DNA from: Rhinopomastus cyanomelas
Lineage: Eukaryota > Chordata > Aves > Bucerotiformes > Rhinopomastidae
Direction: 5' to 3'
NCBI GenBank assembly: GCA_013400115.1
Contig: VXBP01010361.1
Span: forward strand, 236,326-300,325
Length of the DNA: 64,000 bases
Of the stretch, positions 1 to 10,657 are shown one piece after another. Numbering within the stretch: the first letter of the stretch is position 1; every line of letters starts with the position of its first letter. Made by a program: the position numbers and the translations under genes. Under the pieces are notes generated by a model. The model had not been told where the DNA came from and did not search any database. It was given only the letters and a program-made list of their open reading frames with translations.

Positions 1-36
1 AGTCTCCTCTTCTCCAGGCTAAACACCCCCAGATGG
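1..36 (-). mobile_element. CR1 internal fragment (antisense)
   Basis: CTCCTCTTCTCCAGGCTAAA is the antisense of the CR1 ORF2 segment encoding LFSLEKRRL-like residues. It is truncated by the window edge. Confidence 0.6.
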
Positions 37-200
37 TTAACATAAGCAGGAAATGCTCACGATGCTGAGAACTAAGTGAACAACCCTAACCCTAGGAATG
101 AGCCAGGCAAGATGCCATCTCTGGTGCTTGCTGTGGAGTGGAGGGAGCTGCAGCCCAAAGCCCTTCCTGGGAGCACCCGTTTGCATCAGCTGGGTGGGGA

Positions 201-497
201 ATGAATGTGGAAAGGGTGGGTGTCAGGAGGATGGAGCCAGGCTCTGCTCAGGGGCACCCAGGGACAGGACAAGGGGCACCAGGTGTGAGCTGGAGCAGAG
301 GAGGTTCCACATCAGTCTGAGAAGGAACTTCACGATGAGGGTGATAGAGCCCTGGAAGAGGCTGCCCAGGGAGTTGTGGAGTCTCCTTCTCTGGAGGCGT
401 TTCAAACCCTCCTGGCCGTGTTCCTGTGCGACTGGATCTAGGGGATCCTGCTGTGGTGGGGAGACTGGACTGGATGGTCTTTTGAGGTCCCTCTGTG
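201..497 (+). mobile_element. CR1 type A, ORF2 C-terminus and tail
   Basis: Sense copy from GTGGAAAGGGTGGGTGTCAG (ORF2 C-terminal GGCQEDGARLCSGAP) through GAGGTTCCACATCAG to the tail at TTTTGAGGTCCCTC. It lacks the ATTCT repeat end. Confidence 0.9.
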
Positions 498-1317
498 AGT
501 CAGAGGCTGAATCTCACAGGGCAGCTCCCCGCTGAGCGAGGACCTGGCTTCCTCCTGTGCCCATCCACGCATCTCGAGATGAGCTGATGTTTTCCTACCC
601 TGAGCACTTGGTTCATCCAGGCCTGAGCCCAAAAGTACATAACGTTATGAGATCTGCCAGGAGCTTGGGGGACAAAAACCCTCATCTCCTGCTTTCCTCG
701 GTGTTTTTGTTATGAATCATGTTCCTCCCAGGGCTGCTCACTGGAAGCTTCAGGCTTTTCTTTCTCATTCGGCTGCTTTGTCGGGTTGGCAAACACCAGT
801 GTCTTGCGAGAGGGCAGAGCGGTCGGAATGGGTTGCTGGAGCTGCTGGAGATAAGCTGTGATGGAGAAATGCTCAGCTCTGAACTGGTGGAACTGTTGAC
901 ACCCCAGTTGGCTAGTGAGATGGCTTTTGAAGGTGGGCTCTCGGCAGGCTGGATGCGATGACTTTCCAGAGGCTGGATAACAGCAGCTGGAAACGCAGGG
1001 GCTTGACTGGGTTTGGCAGGGGGTGGTTGGTGCTTTTCACGAGGACATTTGTGTTAGTTGTGGTCTGCTAGAGGCTGGACAGAGGAGCAGGTTTGTTTCC
1101 TCAGGACTTTCTTTCCTGGCTGTAGTACTCAGCATCCATCCCCCTTTTCTCCATTGGTAAGCTTGGAAATTTCCCCCTTCAAGATCACAGAATGATTGAG
1201 GCTGGAAAAGGAAGTTGTCCCTCTGTGAAAGGCTGATGGAAAGACAGGAGAGGATGTTGTGGTGAATGGGCTTAAATCCAGTTGGCAACCAGTCACAAGT
1301 GGTGTCCTTCAGGATCA
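498..1317. other. Unique sequence
   Basis: No gene is seen. Bases 1187-1220 resemble an antisense type B tail (CACAGAATGATTGAGGCTGG) that ends abruptly. Confidence 0.4.
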
Positions 1318-1766
1318 GAAGGACATTGAGGGGCTGGAGCAGGGCCAGAGGAGAGCAACGAGGGTGGGGAGAGGCTGGAGAACTGGCCCTGTAGAGAGCA
1401 GCTGAGGGACCTGGGGTTATTAGTCTAGAGAAGAGGAGGCGGAGAGGAGACCTTCTTGCTCCCTCAAAGGAGGTTGTAGCGAGGCTGGTGCTGCTCTCTT
1501 CTCCCAAATTCCCAATGATAAGACATGGGGTGCATCAGGGGAGGTTTAGATTGGCTGTTAGGGAGAAGTTCTTTGCTGAGAGAGTGGCTGGGCACTGGAA
1601 CAGCTGCCCAAGGAGATGGTGGAGTCCCCATCTCTGGAGATGTTTAAAAGCCTAGTAACTAGAGCCCTTGAGGCCATGGTGTAGGGGTTAGGGAGCTGTT
1701 GGGCTGAGGGCTGGGCTTGCTGATCCTGGAGCTCCTTTCCAGCCATGAGGGTTCTATGTATAGAAC
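1318..1766 (+). mobile_element. CR1 type C, 3' half
   Basis: Sense copy from GGACATTGAGGGGCTGGAGC to the tail GATCCTGGAGCTCCTTTCC and a final GGTTCTATG. Confidence 0.9.
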
Positions 1767-2449
1767 CAGTGACCATTTGCTCTGGTCCCTAGCTCTCAGA
1801 CACGTCGAGGTCTGTGGACTTCTTCTGTGCCAATCACTTCTATCACTGAAGCCAGGGAGGAGGAGGAAGAAAAATGACTCCTTCAGGACTGGTGGTGGGG
1901 ACTGCTGAACATACGAAGCCGATGCAGAAATGCCAAGTATCCCATCAGTCAGAACATAAGCCCTTCATAAAAGAGAGTTAGTGTTTCACAGCGTGAATGA
2001 TTCTCAGGGTGTCCTGCTGGTTTCAAGTGACTTTGCTGTGGCCCATAAATTCAGCCTTAAAGCAACATTTAGTGATCACGTCGTGGTGAAGGCATTGGTC
2101 TAGAACAAAAAGTGATGTAAAATGCAGTGGTGTCTGAAATGGGTCGTTTTATTGGTGCCAGGAGCTGTGCCAAAGCCCTCACAGCCCGTGGCAGGAGTCC
2201 TTGATCCCAGGGTGGGTTCGGTTGACGGTACCTGTTGCGATTAGCCCCGGGGAAATCCACAGTCAGTGGCACAGGAGTGGGTCCGATCGCAGCGAACTGG
2301 CAGAGGACTAAGAAATACAGAAAAAATAGGGTCTGAGTTTATTTTAACCGTATAGGAACCTCAATCTGCCTCTGTTTTCTCTACTGAGTGTGGTTTTCTC
2401 TTTGAGATCATTAACTGTGCTCTTACCAGGGGACTAGGTTTTATTTACC
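1767..2449. other. Unique sequence
   Basis: No repeat or coding homology is recognised. Confidence 0.4.
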
Positions 2450-2550
2450 TACAACGATTGAGGCTGGAGAAACCCTCTGAGCTCATCCCACCCAGCCCAG
2501 CACCTAACATCACCCCAGTGGCCACACCAGGGCACTCAGGGCCACAGCCA
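2450..2550 (-). mobile_element. CR1 type B tail (antisense)
   Basis: CGATTGAGGCTGGAGAAACC to CACTCAGGGCCACAGCCA. It abuts a sense type A copy at 2551. Confidence 0.85.
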
Positions 2551-2966
2551 AGCTGAGGGAGCTAGGTCTCTTGAGCTTAGAAAAAAGGGGACTAGATGAT
2601 CTTTCGAGGTCCCTTCCAATCCCTAATGTTCTGTGGTTCTGTGAGACTGAGGAGTGACCCCGTGAATGTTGATCAATATGGAAAGGATGGGTGTCAGGAG
2701 GATGGAGCCAGGCTCTGCTCAGGGGCATCTAGTGGGGCAACAAGTGTGAGGTGGAACAGAGGAGGTTTCACATCAGTGTAAGAAGGACTTCTTCCCAGAG
2801 CCCTGGAAGAGGCTGCCCAGGGGGGGTTGTGGAGTCTCCTTCTCTGGAGGTGTTTAAACCCACCTGGACCTGGTCCTGTGCAACTGGGTCTAGGGGATGT
2901 TGCTGTGCTGGGGGGATTGGACTGGATGATCTTCTGAGCTCCTTTCCAATCCCTGTGAATCTGTGA
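2551..2966 (+). mobile_element. CR1 type A with a tail inserted in ORF2
   Basis: ORF2 starts with GCTGAGGGAGCTAGGTCTCT. A complete type A tail (GGACTAGATGATCTTTCGAG to GTTCTGTGGTTCTGTG, 2588-2642) interrupts it. ORF2 then resumes at AGACTGAGGAGTGACC and reaches its own tail near 2966. It is one CR1 end inside another. Confidence 0.85.
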
Positions 2967-3042
2967 TACTGAGTCAGGGGGTGAATCTCACAGGGCAGTT
3001 CCTCCCTCTTGCCCATCTCCATAACCCCCCAGCAGGTCCAGT

Positions 3043-3338
3043 GCTGGTGTCTCTGAGGCAGTTTCCCAATTATAGGATGAGGGGAAAACGGCTTTAAGTT
3101 GTGTCAGGGAGGTTCAGATTGGATCTGAGGAAGAAGTTCTTTCTTGAGAGAGTGGTTGGGCACTAGAACAGGCTGCCCAGGGAGGTGGTGGAGTCCCCAT
3201 CCCTGGAGGGGTTTAAAAAATGAGTAGCCAGAGCACTTGATGGCCGGGGTTTAGGGCTCAGGGACCTCTTGGGAAAGAGGGCTGGACTTTCTGATCTAAG
3301 AGGTCCTTTCCAGACATAATGATTCAATGATTCTAAGG
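3043..3338 (+). mobile_element. CR1 type C 3' fragment
   Basis: CCCAATTATAGGATGAGGGG to TCCTTTCCAGACATAATG, then GATTCAATGATTCTA. Confidence 0.9.
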
Positions 3339-3379
3339 ACAAGGTCTCAGGAGCACCAAGAACACCTAAAAGACTTTAA

Positions 3380-3622
3380 AGCGGATGGGCAAGAGCATGG
3401 TGCCAGGCTCTGCTCAGGGGCACCCAGTGATGGGACAAGGGGCAGTGGGTGTGAGCTGGGACAGAGGAGGTTCCACATCAATGTGAGAAGGACCTTCTTC
3501 CTGGTGAGGCTGACAGAGCCCTGGGGCCATTGGTTTAGGGGTTAGGGAGATGCTGGGATGAAGGTTGGACTTGATTCTGGAGGTCCCTTCCAGTCATAAT
3601 GGTTCTGTGATTCTATGGTGGT
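3380..3622 (+). mobile_element. CR1 type A/type C chimera
   Basis: Type A ORF2 (GGTGCCAGGCTCTGCTCAGG) through GACAGAGCCCTGGGG changes directly into a type C tail (CATTGGTTTAGGGGTTAGGG) ending GGTTCTGTGATTCTATGG. This is an internal deletion joining two subfamilies, or a subfamily not seen elsewhere in the window. Confidence 0.75.
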
Positions 3623-4535
3623 TCTTCTGCTGCTGGACCCTACTTTATTTGAAAGACTGGGCTCAACAAGTCAGCACAGTCATTATTTCATGTTGCTTCA
3701 CATCTGATTAAGAACAAGCAAAAAATAAAGTGGAAACAGGTGGAGTAATCTCCTGTCAGATGGAGGAGGAGAAATATTCTGAGCACGTAACTTCATCTGA
3801 AATGGTGATACGGAGCCTCCTCAGTGAAATCTCATCTCCTTCTGGGCAGGGTTCAGAGAAGAGAGCTGAAAACAGTCTAAGAACAAGGAGAATGTTCCTC
3901 TGCTGAGAGCATGAGACACTTGGCTTTATTAGGCTGGAACGGGGGATGAGTTGGAAGCAGAAGGTGCTGAATAGGATCGATGGCAAGGGAGACTCTCTCG
4001 TACTTGTCCCGGTGGCTGCGCTGCTTCTCCTTCTGGAGCCCGGCCCGTTTGCACTGGGAGAGTGCAAACCCCAGCACCTGGATGGGGATCAGGACAATCC
4101 ATCATCAGGGCTGGATTTCAACCAGCTGAGAATCTCATTTAGCAGCCCCTCCACACCCAAATCACCGGTTGTCCCGTCGCTGCTGCTCTGGCTGCAAAAG
4201 TGATAATTATTTGGGGCTGTGGGGCAAATCCACTGACCTCCGGCGCCGGTGTCACCTCCCAGTTGTCCAAAATGCACGTTCAGCACCTCCAGGCACGCTC
4301 TGCTGATCCTTCATCCCTGTTGGCCTCTCAGATATTGACTTTGCATTGCTGCCTCTAGTCACACTGAGGGGCGATGGAGCAGAGGATGTGTGTGTCTACA
4401 AGCTGGGAGCTGCAGCTGTGGACACCCAGCACAAACCACTGTTGCCTTGGACTTTCTCTGCCTGTGCTTCTGACCAGTTCTTATGTGGGTTAGGCTCTTG
4501 CAGCTCTTGAGTTTGTGGGTCTGTGAAACCCTCTG
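3623..4535. other. Unique sequence
   Basis: No repeat is recognised. Open frames (for example an 85-codon one on plus at 3946) have no domain. Confidence 0.4.
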
Positions 4536-4640
4536 AACCACAGAACCAGAGAACATTAGGGATCGGAAGGGACCTCAAAAGATCATCCAGTCCAATCCCC
4601 CTGCCAGAGCAGGATCACCTAGACCAAGTCACACAGGATC
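4536..4640 (-). mobile_element. CR1 type A tail (antisense), left arm of inverted pair
   Basis: AACCACAGAACCAGAGAACA to AAGTCACACAGGATCTAG. It overlaps the sense tail that begins at 4633, giving a palindromic junction around GGATCTAGGGGATCC. Confidence 0.9.
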
Positions 4641-4727
4641 TAGGGGATCCTGCTGTGATGGGGGATTGGACTGGATGACCTTTTGAGATCCTTTCCAATC
4701 CCTAAGGTTCTGTGATTCTGAGGTTGG
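4633..4727 (+). mobile_element. CR1 type A tail (sense), right arm of inverted pair
   Basis: GATCTAGGGGATCCTGCTGT to CTAAGGTTCTGTGATTCTG. With 4536-4640 it forms a near-complementary inverted repeat of about 90 bp arms. Confidence 0.9.
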
Positions 4728-4905
4728 GGGATCCCCGGAACAGGCTGCCTAGAGAGGTGATGGAGGCCCCATCCCTGGGGCCATTCAAGGTCAGGCTGGA
4801 TGGGGCTCTGTTCTGGTTAGCCATGTCGCTGCTTGCTGCAGGGGAGTTGGTCAAGATGATCTTCATAGGTCCCTTCCAACCCAACAAGTCCTACAGTCCC
4901 ATGAA
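4728..4905 (+). mobile_element. CR1 type D 3' fragment
   Basis: CCCCGGAACAGGCTGCCTAG to GGTCCCTTCCAACCCAAC, with a degenerate end at TCCCATG. Confidence 0.8.
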
Positions 4906-5477
4906 AAAAAGGAGTGAAATCTTGGCTCTGCTCTGTCTGGACCCATGAGGAAGAAATTCTGCTGAGACACAGCGCTGTCATTTTGCAGTGACCTGTCTTG
5001 AGTTGAGGACAACATCTGGGTGCTTTTCGTAGGTGTGAGGAGCTGCTATCATAGCACCACGAAGCTGCCCATCCAGGGATCACCCTGTAGCCTGTGGGGA
5101 CTAGAGGAGAAACCTAGTCTTGAGTCCAACAGAGTTTGGATCAAGCCAGCATCTCTCTTGTTTGCATTTCCCTTCCCCGTTTGAGTGGATACAGCCCCCC
5201 CTCAGAGCAGGGATAAGGGTGGAGGGGAGACCTCGACTCAGCTTAACCCCCAGCGTTGACATCCATCTGAGGAATGCCTTGTGCTGTTTTCCTAGCCTGT
5301 CTCACCCTGCTTCACTCCTCCTGGGAGCTGTTTGCAGGAGTGTTGTGGTGTCGTTCTATTTTTGCTAGCCTTCTCTTCAGCCGCCCAGCTCTGTGGGGTG
5401 TATGAGCATTGAGCAGAGTTTTGTGTCGTTTCCGTGTTGATCTTGTGCACAGGAATTTTACTTTAATGAATTACGTG
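4906..5477. other. Unique sequence
   Basis: Nothing is recognised. Confidence 0.4.
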
Positions 5478-5716
5478 TCGGCTGGAACAGAGGAGGTTCC
5501 ACATCAATATGAGAAGGACCTTCTTCCCAGTGAGGGTGACAGAGCACTGGAAGGGGCTGCCCAGGGGGGTTGTGGAGTCTCCATCACTGGAGATGTTTAA
5601 AACCCGCCTGGATGTGCTCGTGTGTGACTTGGTCTAGGTGACCCTGCCATGTCAGGGGGATTGGACTGGATGGTCTTCCGAGGTCCCTTCCAATCCCTAA
5701 TGATTCTGTGATTCTA
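5478..5716 (+). mobile_element. CR1 type A 3' fragment
   Basis: TCGGCTGGAACAGAGGAGG to the tail CCCTAATGATTCTGTG, then ATTCTAT. Confidence 0.9.
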
Positions 5717-5877
5717 TTTGACTCATGAAAGTAGGCGACGTTCAGCTTAAAGAACAAGGGGGAAGGAGTCTAGATGGCTGGAGTGGGCAAAGTCTTAGGA
5801 TTCCACTTTGGCTGGAGTGAATGTCTTTGGACACAGCAGCATTGCCCCACCTCTGTTTAAGGCATCCTTGCCTTATC

Positions 5878-6416
5878 TCAGAATCATCAAGGCTTGAAAC
5901 GCCCTCTGAGTTCATCCAGCTCAGGATCTGACCTCACCACAACCTAGACCAGGGACTGAGGGCCACAGCCAGGCTGGCCTTCAACACCTCCAGGGATGGG
6001 GACTCCCCCACTGCCCTGGGCAGTCCAGCCCAGCCTCTGATCCCCCTTTCCATGAGGAAGGGCTTCCCAACATCCGACCTAACCCTCCCCTGGCACCTTC
6101 AGGCCCTGACCTCTCGTCTTGGCGCTGGTTGCCTGGGAGAAGGGCCTGACCCCAGCTCACTCAGATGCCGTTGATCTAGAATCAATACACTTGCTCTGGT
6201 GAAGGGCCTGGAGGATACATCTGATGAGGAGAGATGGAGAGACTTGGGGCTGTTTAGTTGACTTCAGCCTCCCTTCAGGGCGTTGGAGAGAGGGAGAAGG
6301 TCCCCTCTGAGTCTCCTCTTCTCCAGGTTAAACACTCCCAGCTCTCTCAGCCTCTCCTCATCAGCCTTTCCCTCCAGTCCCTTCCACAGCCTCATTGCTA
6401 ATATCTTCAGAGCAAT
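5878..6416 (-). mobile_element. CR1 type B, long antisense copy with foreign segment
   Basis: Tail CTCAGAATCATCAAGGCTTG to the ORF2 region CTCCCTCCAGTCCCTTCC. A sense-oriented piece at about 6196-6262 (GATGAGGAGAGATGGAGAGA, type E-like) interrupts it. Confidence 0.85.
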
Positions 6417-6533
6417 GTCTATAACTATGTGAAGGGTGGGTGTCAGGAGGATGGAGCCAGGCTCTTTTCAGTGTCATCTCATGATAGGACAAGGGGCTTC
6501 TGATCCCTTATGATTCTATGATGATTCTACGAT
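6417..6533 (+). mobile_element. CR1 type A with internal deletion
   Basis: ACTATGTGAAGGGTGGGTGT to AGGACAAGGGGCTTC joins directly to TGATCCCTTATGATTCTATG, so about 220 bp of the usual end is missing. Confidence 0.8.
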
Positions 6534-6765
6534 TGGTTATTTGTGAGGGTCTTCTGACCTCATGATGAGCAGAACCTCTTAGGTCTGTGGCTGCATCAGC
6601 ATCCTACAGTCAGGCAGATACTGCTGGAGGGTTAGGAGAGAGCACCCCCAGCCCACATGGACCTGGAGGTGCCACAACAGCGTTTGTCCTCGTGGTGCAG
6701 CATCTTTCCTCTGTGTGATGGCCCACAACATCTCTGGGACTTATAGATACAAACAATTGGGGTGG

Positions 6766-6992
6766 CTTTATCAGGTGGGATATTAGGAAGCCCTTCCTCA
6801 TGGAAAGGGTGATCAGAGGCTGGACTGGGCTGCCCAGGGCAGTGGGGGAGTCCCCATCCCTGGAGGTGTTGAAGGCCAGCCTGGCTGTGGCCCTGAGTGC
6901 CCTGGTGTGGCCGATGGGGTGATGTTAGGAGCTGGTCTGGGCTGGATGAGCTCAGAGGGCTTCTCCAGCCTCAATCATTCTGTGATTCTGAC
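6766..6992 (+). mobile_element. CR1 type B 3' fragment
   Basis: CAGGTGGGATATTAGGAAGC to CCTCAATCATTCTGTGATTC. Confidence 0.9.
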
Positions 6993-7330
6993 AAAGACAG
7001 CCCCCCCAACATATTTAGTTCTCCTTAACCTCCCCTCGCTCCAGCACCCTTTCAAAGGAGACAGCAATGACGGCGCAGCGAGCTGTGCTAATGCTCAGTT
7101 AATGAGAAAACATCTCCTGTCAAAACTCTCCGCGTCCTGTCGTGAAAATCAATTCCACAAGATCACTTAAAGATTTCTTTCCGAGCTTGATTGGGGTGGC
7201 TCGTTCTGCATTCATGCCTCATTTCCTAATAAAAGTCACTGCAAAGGCAATTTCCAGGAGCTCGTGCCTTGCTTCAGCCAGTAAACAGGACTGGCATGAG
7301 CAGAATGGGCAAGTGAGATGCAAATCGAGT
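6993..7330. other. Unique sequence, conserved-element candidate
   Basis: Non-repetitive, with AT-rich motifs between GC-rich blocks. It contains an exact octamer ATGCAAAT (7318-7325, POU factors) and TTAATGAG. Conservation cannot be tested here. Confidence 0.35.
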
Positions 7331-8148
7331 GGGGGTGGATGCAGATAGAACCATTGTTCTGTCAGCTGGAGAGGAGGAAGAGCTGGGACCTTCCTCAGGG
7401 GAGAGGAGTGTTCTGTGTCATCCTGGCCTCCCCTCCTCTGATAAGGGACCTGGGGGTCCTGGTGGCCAGCAGGATGACCATGACCCAGCAGTGTGCTCTG
7501 GTGGCCAAGAAGGCCAATGGCATCCTGAGGTGGATCAGAAGGGGGTGGTTAGTAGATGTAGAGAGGTTCTCCCCCCCCTCTACTCTGCCCTGCTGAGACC
7601 ACATCTGGAGTATTGTGTCCAGTTCTGGACCTCTCAGTTCCAGAAGGACACAGAGCTGCTGGAGAGAGTCCAGCACAGAGCCACAGAGATGATGGAGGGA
7701 GGGGAGCATCTCCCTGATGGGGAAAGGCTGAGGGAGCTGGGGCTCTTGAACAGCTCCCTCTCTTGGGTTCCAAGCTGGGTCTTGGAACAATGGAGCCTGA
7801 GGAGTGACCCCATTAATGTTGATAAGTCTGGAAAGGGCAGGTGTCAGGAGGATGGAGCCAGTGTCTGCTCAGTTGCACCCAGTCATAGGACAAGGGACAG
7901 TGGGTGTGAGCTGGAGCAGAGGAGGTTCCACATCAATCTGAGAAGGACCTTCTTCATTATGAGGGCAACAGAGCCCTGGAGGGGCTGTCCAGAGGGATTG
8001 TGGAGCCTCCTTCTCTGGAGATGTTTCAAACCCTCCTGGCCATGTTCCTGTGTGACTGGATCTAGTGGATCCTGCTGTGGCGGGGGGACTGGACTGGATG
8101 GTCATGTGAGGTCTCTCTCAATCTCTAAAGTTCTGTGGTTCTGTGATA
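7331..8148 (+). mobile_element. CR1 type A, longest sense copy, ORF2 C-terminal frame nearly intact
   Basis: Starts within ORF2 and ends at the tail (TGTGAGGTCTCTCTCAATCT). One frame stays open from 7329 to 8189. Frame changes spread the CR1 reverse-transcriptase C-terminal motifs over it: LGVLVDSRMT-like in the neighbouring frame, then HLEYCVQFWTSQFQKDTELL, GGEHLPDGERLRELGLL, KGRCQEDGASVCS and RRFHINLRRTFF. It is a dead fragment without the RT catalytic core or endonuclease. Confidence 0.9.
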
Positions 8149-8729
8149 TCTGGAGTTTCATCGCTCGGTCAGTGACACAGGAGGGGTAGATGATGCTGTA
8201 GCACCTACTGGACAGCAAACATTGTGCGCTTGGAGCTCTGAGTCTCTGTTCTCCCCAAGGCTGCTGGCCACAGGCCCCTTCACTCCCCCAAAAGACTTCT
8301 GAGAGGGGAGTGGGGGGATGCACTGGCCCCCACATGTGGTGCTGCATCCCCATCACACTTTTCCTCTTCCACACACGAGCAACAAGCTGGCTGGCCAGGC
8401 TTTGCCCACATTTCTGTTCCTTTCTGGCCTCAGAGCTTTCCTGCTCCATGATCTTGGCAGTGGTGCAGATCCTCACGTTTATCCTTTGCTGCCCTCTTTT
8501 GCTTTCCGACAGCCCGGTGCCTCGGCAGATGCGTGTGACGTGGCTCCCAAAGCTGGCTTTGCTGGCAGGGCAGTAAACAGGACTTAGAGCAAAACAGAAA
8601 GAAAGAAAAAAAATGTGGATCCTGGCAGAGCTTTTAATGTCAAGTGGCCTCGTTACCTTAAGGATGCTGCCTGGGATGCGTGTGGTACCTGGAGTCAGAG
8701 TGTCTTCCTTTAGAAACCTGCCCAAGCAA
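8149..8729. other. Unique sequence
   Basis: No repeat is recognised. The 231-codon minus frame across 8102-8797 has no domain and includes CR1 sequence at both ends. Confidence 0.4.
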
Positions 8730-8925
8730 GTGGAGTCAGAGTCACAGAGTGGCTGGAGAAGCCCTCTGAGCTCAGCCAGCCCAGCACCTAGCATCACCCC
8801 AGTGGCCAGACCAGGGCACTAAGAGCTGCAGACAGGTTGCCCTTCAACACCTCCAGGGATGGGGACTACTGCCCTGGGAAGACAAATCCAGCCTCTGATC
8901 ACCCCTTCCTGTGAGGAAACCAGCT
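8730..8925 (-). mobile_element. CR1 type B tail (antisense)
   Basis: GAGTCACAGAGTGGCTGGAG to CCTGTGAGGAAACC. Small internal deletion at GGGGACTACTGCCCTGGG. Confidence 0.85.
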
Positions 8926-8964
8926 TGGGAAGGCTTCAGACACCCTGTTTGATATCAATGCGTT

Positions 8965-9390
8965 TGACAGGATAGCATGGGGACTGACATGTTGGAGAGC
9001 AGTGGAGGAGAAATGGACCTGGGGGTCCTGGTGGCCAGCAGGATGGCCAGGAACCACCAATGGGCCCTGGTGGCTGAGAAGGCAAATGGCGTCCTGGGAT
9101 GGATCAGAAAGAGGGGTTGGTTAGCAGATGGAGAGGGGTTCTCCTCCACCTCTACTCTGCACTAGTGAGACCACATCTGGATGGTTGTGTCCAGTTGTGG
9201 GTCCCTCAGTTCCAGAAGGGGACAGAGCTGCTGGGGAGAGCCCAACGCAGAGCCACAGGGATGATGGAGGGAGGGGAGCATCTCCCTGCTGAGGAGAGGC
9301 TGAGGGAGCTGGGGCTCTGGAGCTGGGAGAAAGGAGCCTGAGGGGTGACTCCATGGATGTTGATCAGTATGGAAACGGTGGGTGTGGATC
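8965..9390 (+). mobile_element. CR1 type A ORF2 fragment lacking the 3' end
   Basis: GACTGACATGTTGGAGAGCA through the CR1 block LGVLVASRMARNHQWALVA to GATGTTGATCAGTATGG. It is truncated where the 20-bp minisatellite begins. Confidence 0.9.
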
Positions 9391-9392
9391 AC

Positions 9393-9543
9393 CCAGCTAG
9401 TGAGTGTCTCATCCAGTTAGTGAGAAACTCACCCAGTTAATAAAGGTCTCACCCAGTTAGTGAGTGGCTTATCCAGCTTGTGAGTGGCTAGCCCAGCCAG
9501 TGAGTGGCTAGCCCAGCCAGTGAGCAGCTCAGCCAGCCAGTAG
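9393..9543 (+). repeat. 20-bp minisatellite
   Basis: The unit CCAGTTAGTGAGTGGCTTAT is repeated about 7.5 times with graded divergence (CTAG, TTAG, CCAG variants), directly after the truncated CR1. Confidence 0.9.
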
Positions 9544-10184
9544 TTCTCCGTTTCATTTGCTGCCCCCGTCCCATCGGCTGCGTGAAGGTGCCTGGTACCT
9601 GCTGGGGTAATTTACCGCCGCTGCGTTTGGTTTGGGTTCAGCCTGCGCTGACCCATGGAAGGCTGTGGCTCCCTCGGGACGGTGCAATAATAAAGCACAG
9701 CCCTTCCTAAAGCTTCCCCCCCCCCTTTTTCTTTCCTTCTTTTAGCGTTCAGTTATTTCTCACCATCCCAGCACCACAGCAGAGAAGGCAGCTACTTCTC
9801 TCCTGTGGGACACATGTTTCTCTTCCTCTTCCATTTCTCCTCCCTTTCTCCCATCGTTTTTGCTGGATGAGCTGCTTCTTCTGCAGGTTCCCTCGGGTTC
9901 CTCTGGCTCCTGTTTGCGTTTCCCATCCTTTTGTCTTTGCAGTATTCAAAGGGCCTTTGGAATATTGCAGATGTGAGCTGGTGTCCCAGCCCTGCAGAAG
10001 TCCACCCGTGCTGAACGTGTTTGCGTAGCGGTGTGAGGAGGACAGGAGCTGTGCTGGGAGGCTGTGGACAAACAGCAGGGCACATTGGTTCAGTGTAAAA
10101 GCTCAGTACTTGGGGTTTACTCATTTTGAAGGACTTAACAGTGGCCAAAAGCCCCATCCACAGACAGAGACGACAAGCCTGTGG
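9544..10184. other. Unique sequence
   Basis: C-run followed by T-rich stretch at 9715-9742; otherwise nothing recognised. Confidence 0.4.
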
Positions 10185-10532
10185 CATCTAGGAGTGTTGG
10201 CTGACAGAAACCAGCAGGGTGCCCAGGTGGCCAAGAAGGCTAGTGGCATCCTAGCCTGGATCAAGAACGGGGTCACCAGCAGGAGAAGGTTGGTGGAGGT
10301 TCCACATCAGTGTGAGAAGGACCTTCTTCCCAGTGATGGTGCCAGAGCCCTGGCAGGGGCTGCCCAAGGTGGGGTTGTGGAGTCTCCTTCTCTGGAGATG
10401 TTTCAAACCCACCTGGACCTGTTCCTGTGTGACTGGATCTAGGGGATCCTGCTGTGGCAGGGGGATTGGACTGGATGATCTTTCAAGGTCCCTTCCAGTC
10501 CCTAATGCTCTATGATCCTGTGATTCCACATC
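10185..10532 (+). mobile_element. CR1 type A with large internal deletion
   Basis: ORF2 piece (GGTGGCCAAGAAGGCTAGTG, encoding AKKASGILAWIK) joins directly to GGAGGTTCCACATCAGTGTG, then a full tail to TGATCCTGTGATTCC. Confidence 0.85.
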
Positions 10533-10546
10533 CTTCTGCTGTATTT

Positions 10547-10657
10547 CATAGAGTCATAGAATCATTAGGGATTGGAAGGGACCTTGGAAGATCGTCTAGC
10601 CCAATCTTCTTGCCAGAGCAGGATCCCCTAGGTCACACAGGAACATGTCCAAGCGAG
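10547..10657 (-). mobile_element. CR1 type A tail (antisense)
   Basis: TTCATAGAGTCATAGAATCA to GGAACATGTCCAAGC. Confidence 0.9.

Noticed and set aside
83..97. CCCTAACCCTAGG as an interstitial telomere repeat
   Set aside because: Only about two units; too short to distinguish from chance.
9099..9341. Small plus-strand gene (80 codons)
   Set aside because: Reads the CR1 ORF2 block HLDGCVQLWVPQFQKGTELL; same for many other 60-150 codon frames across the window.
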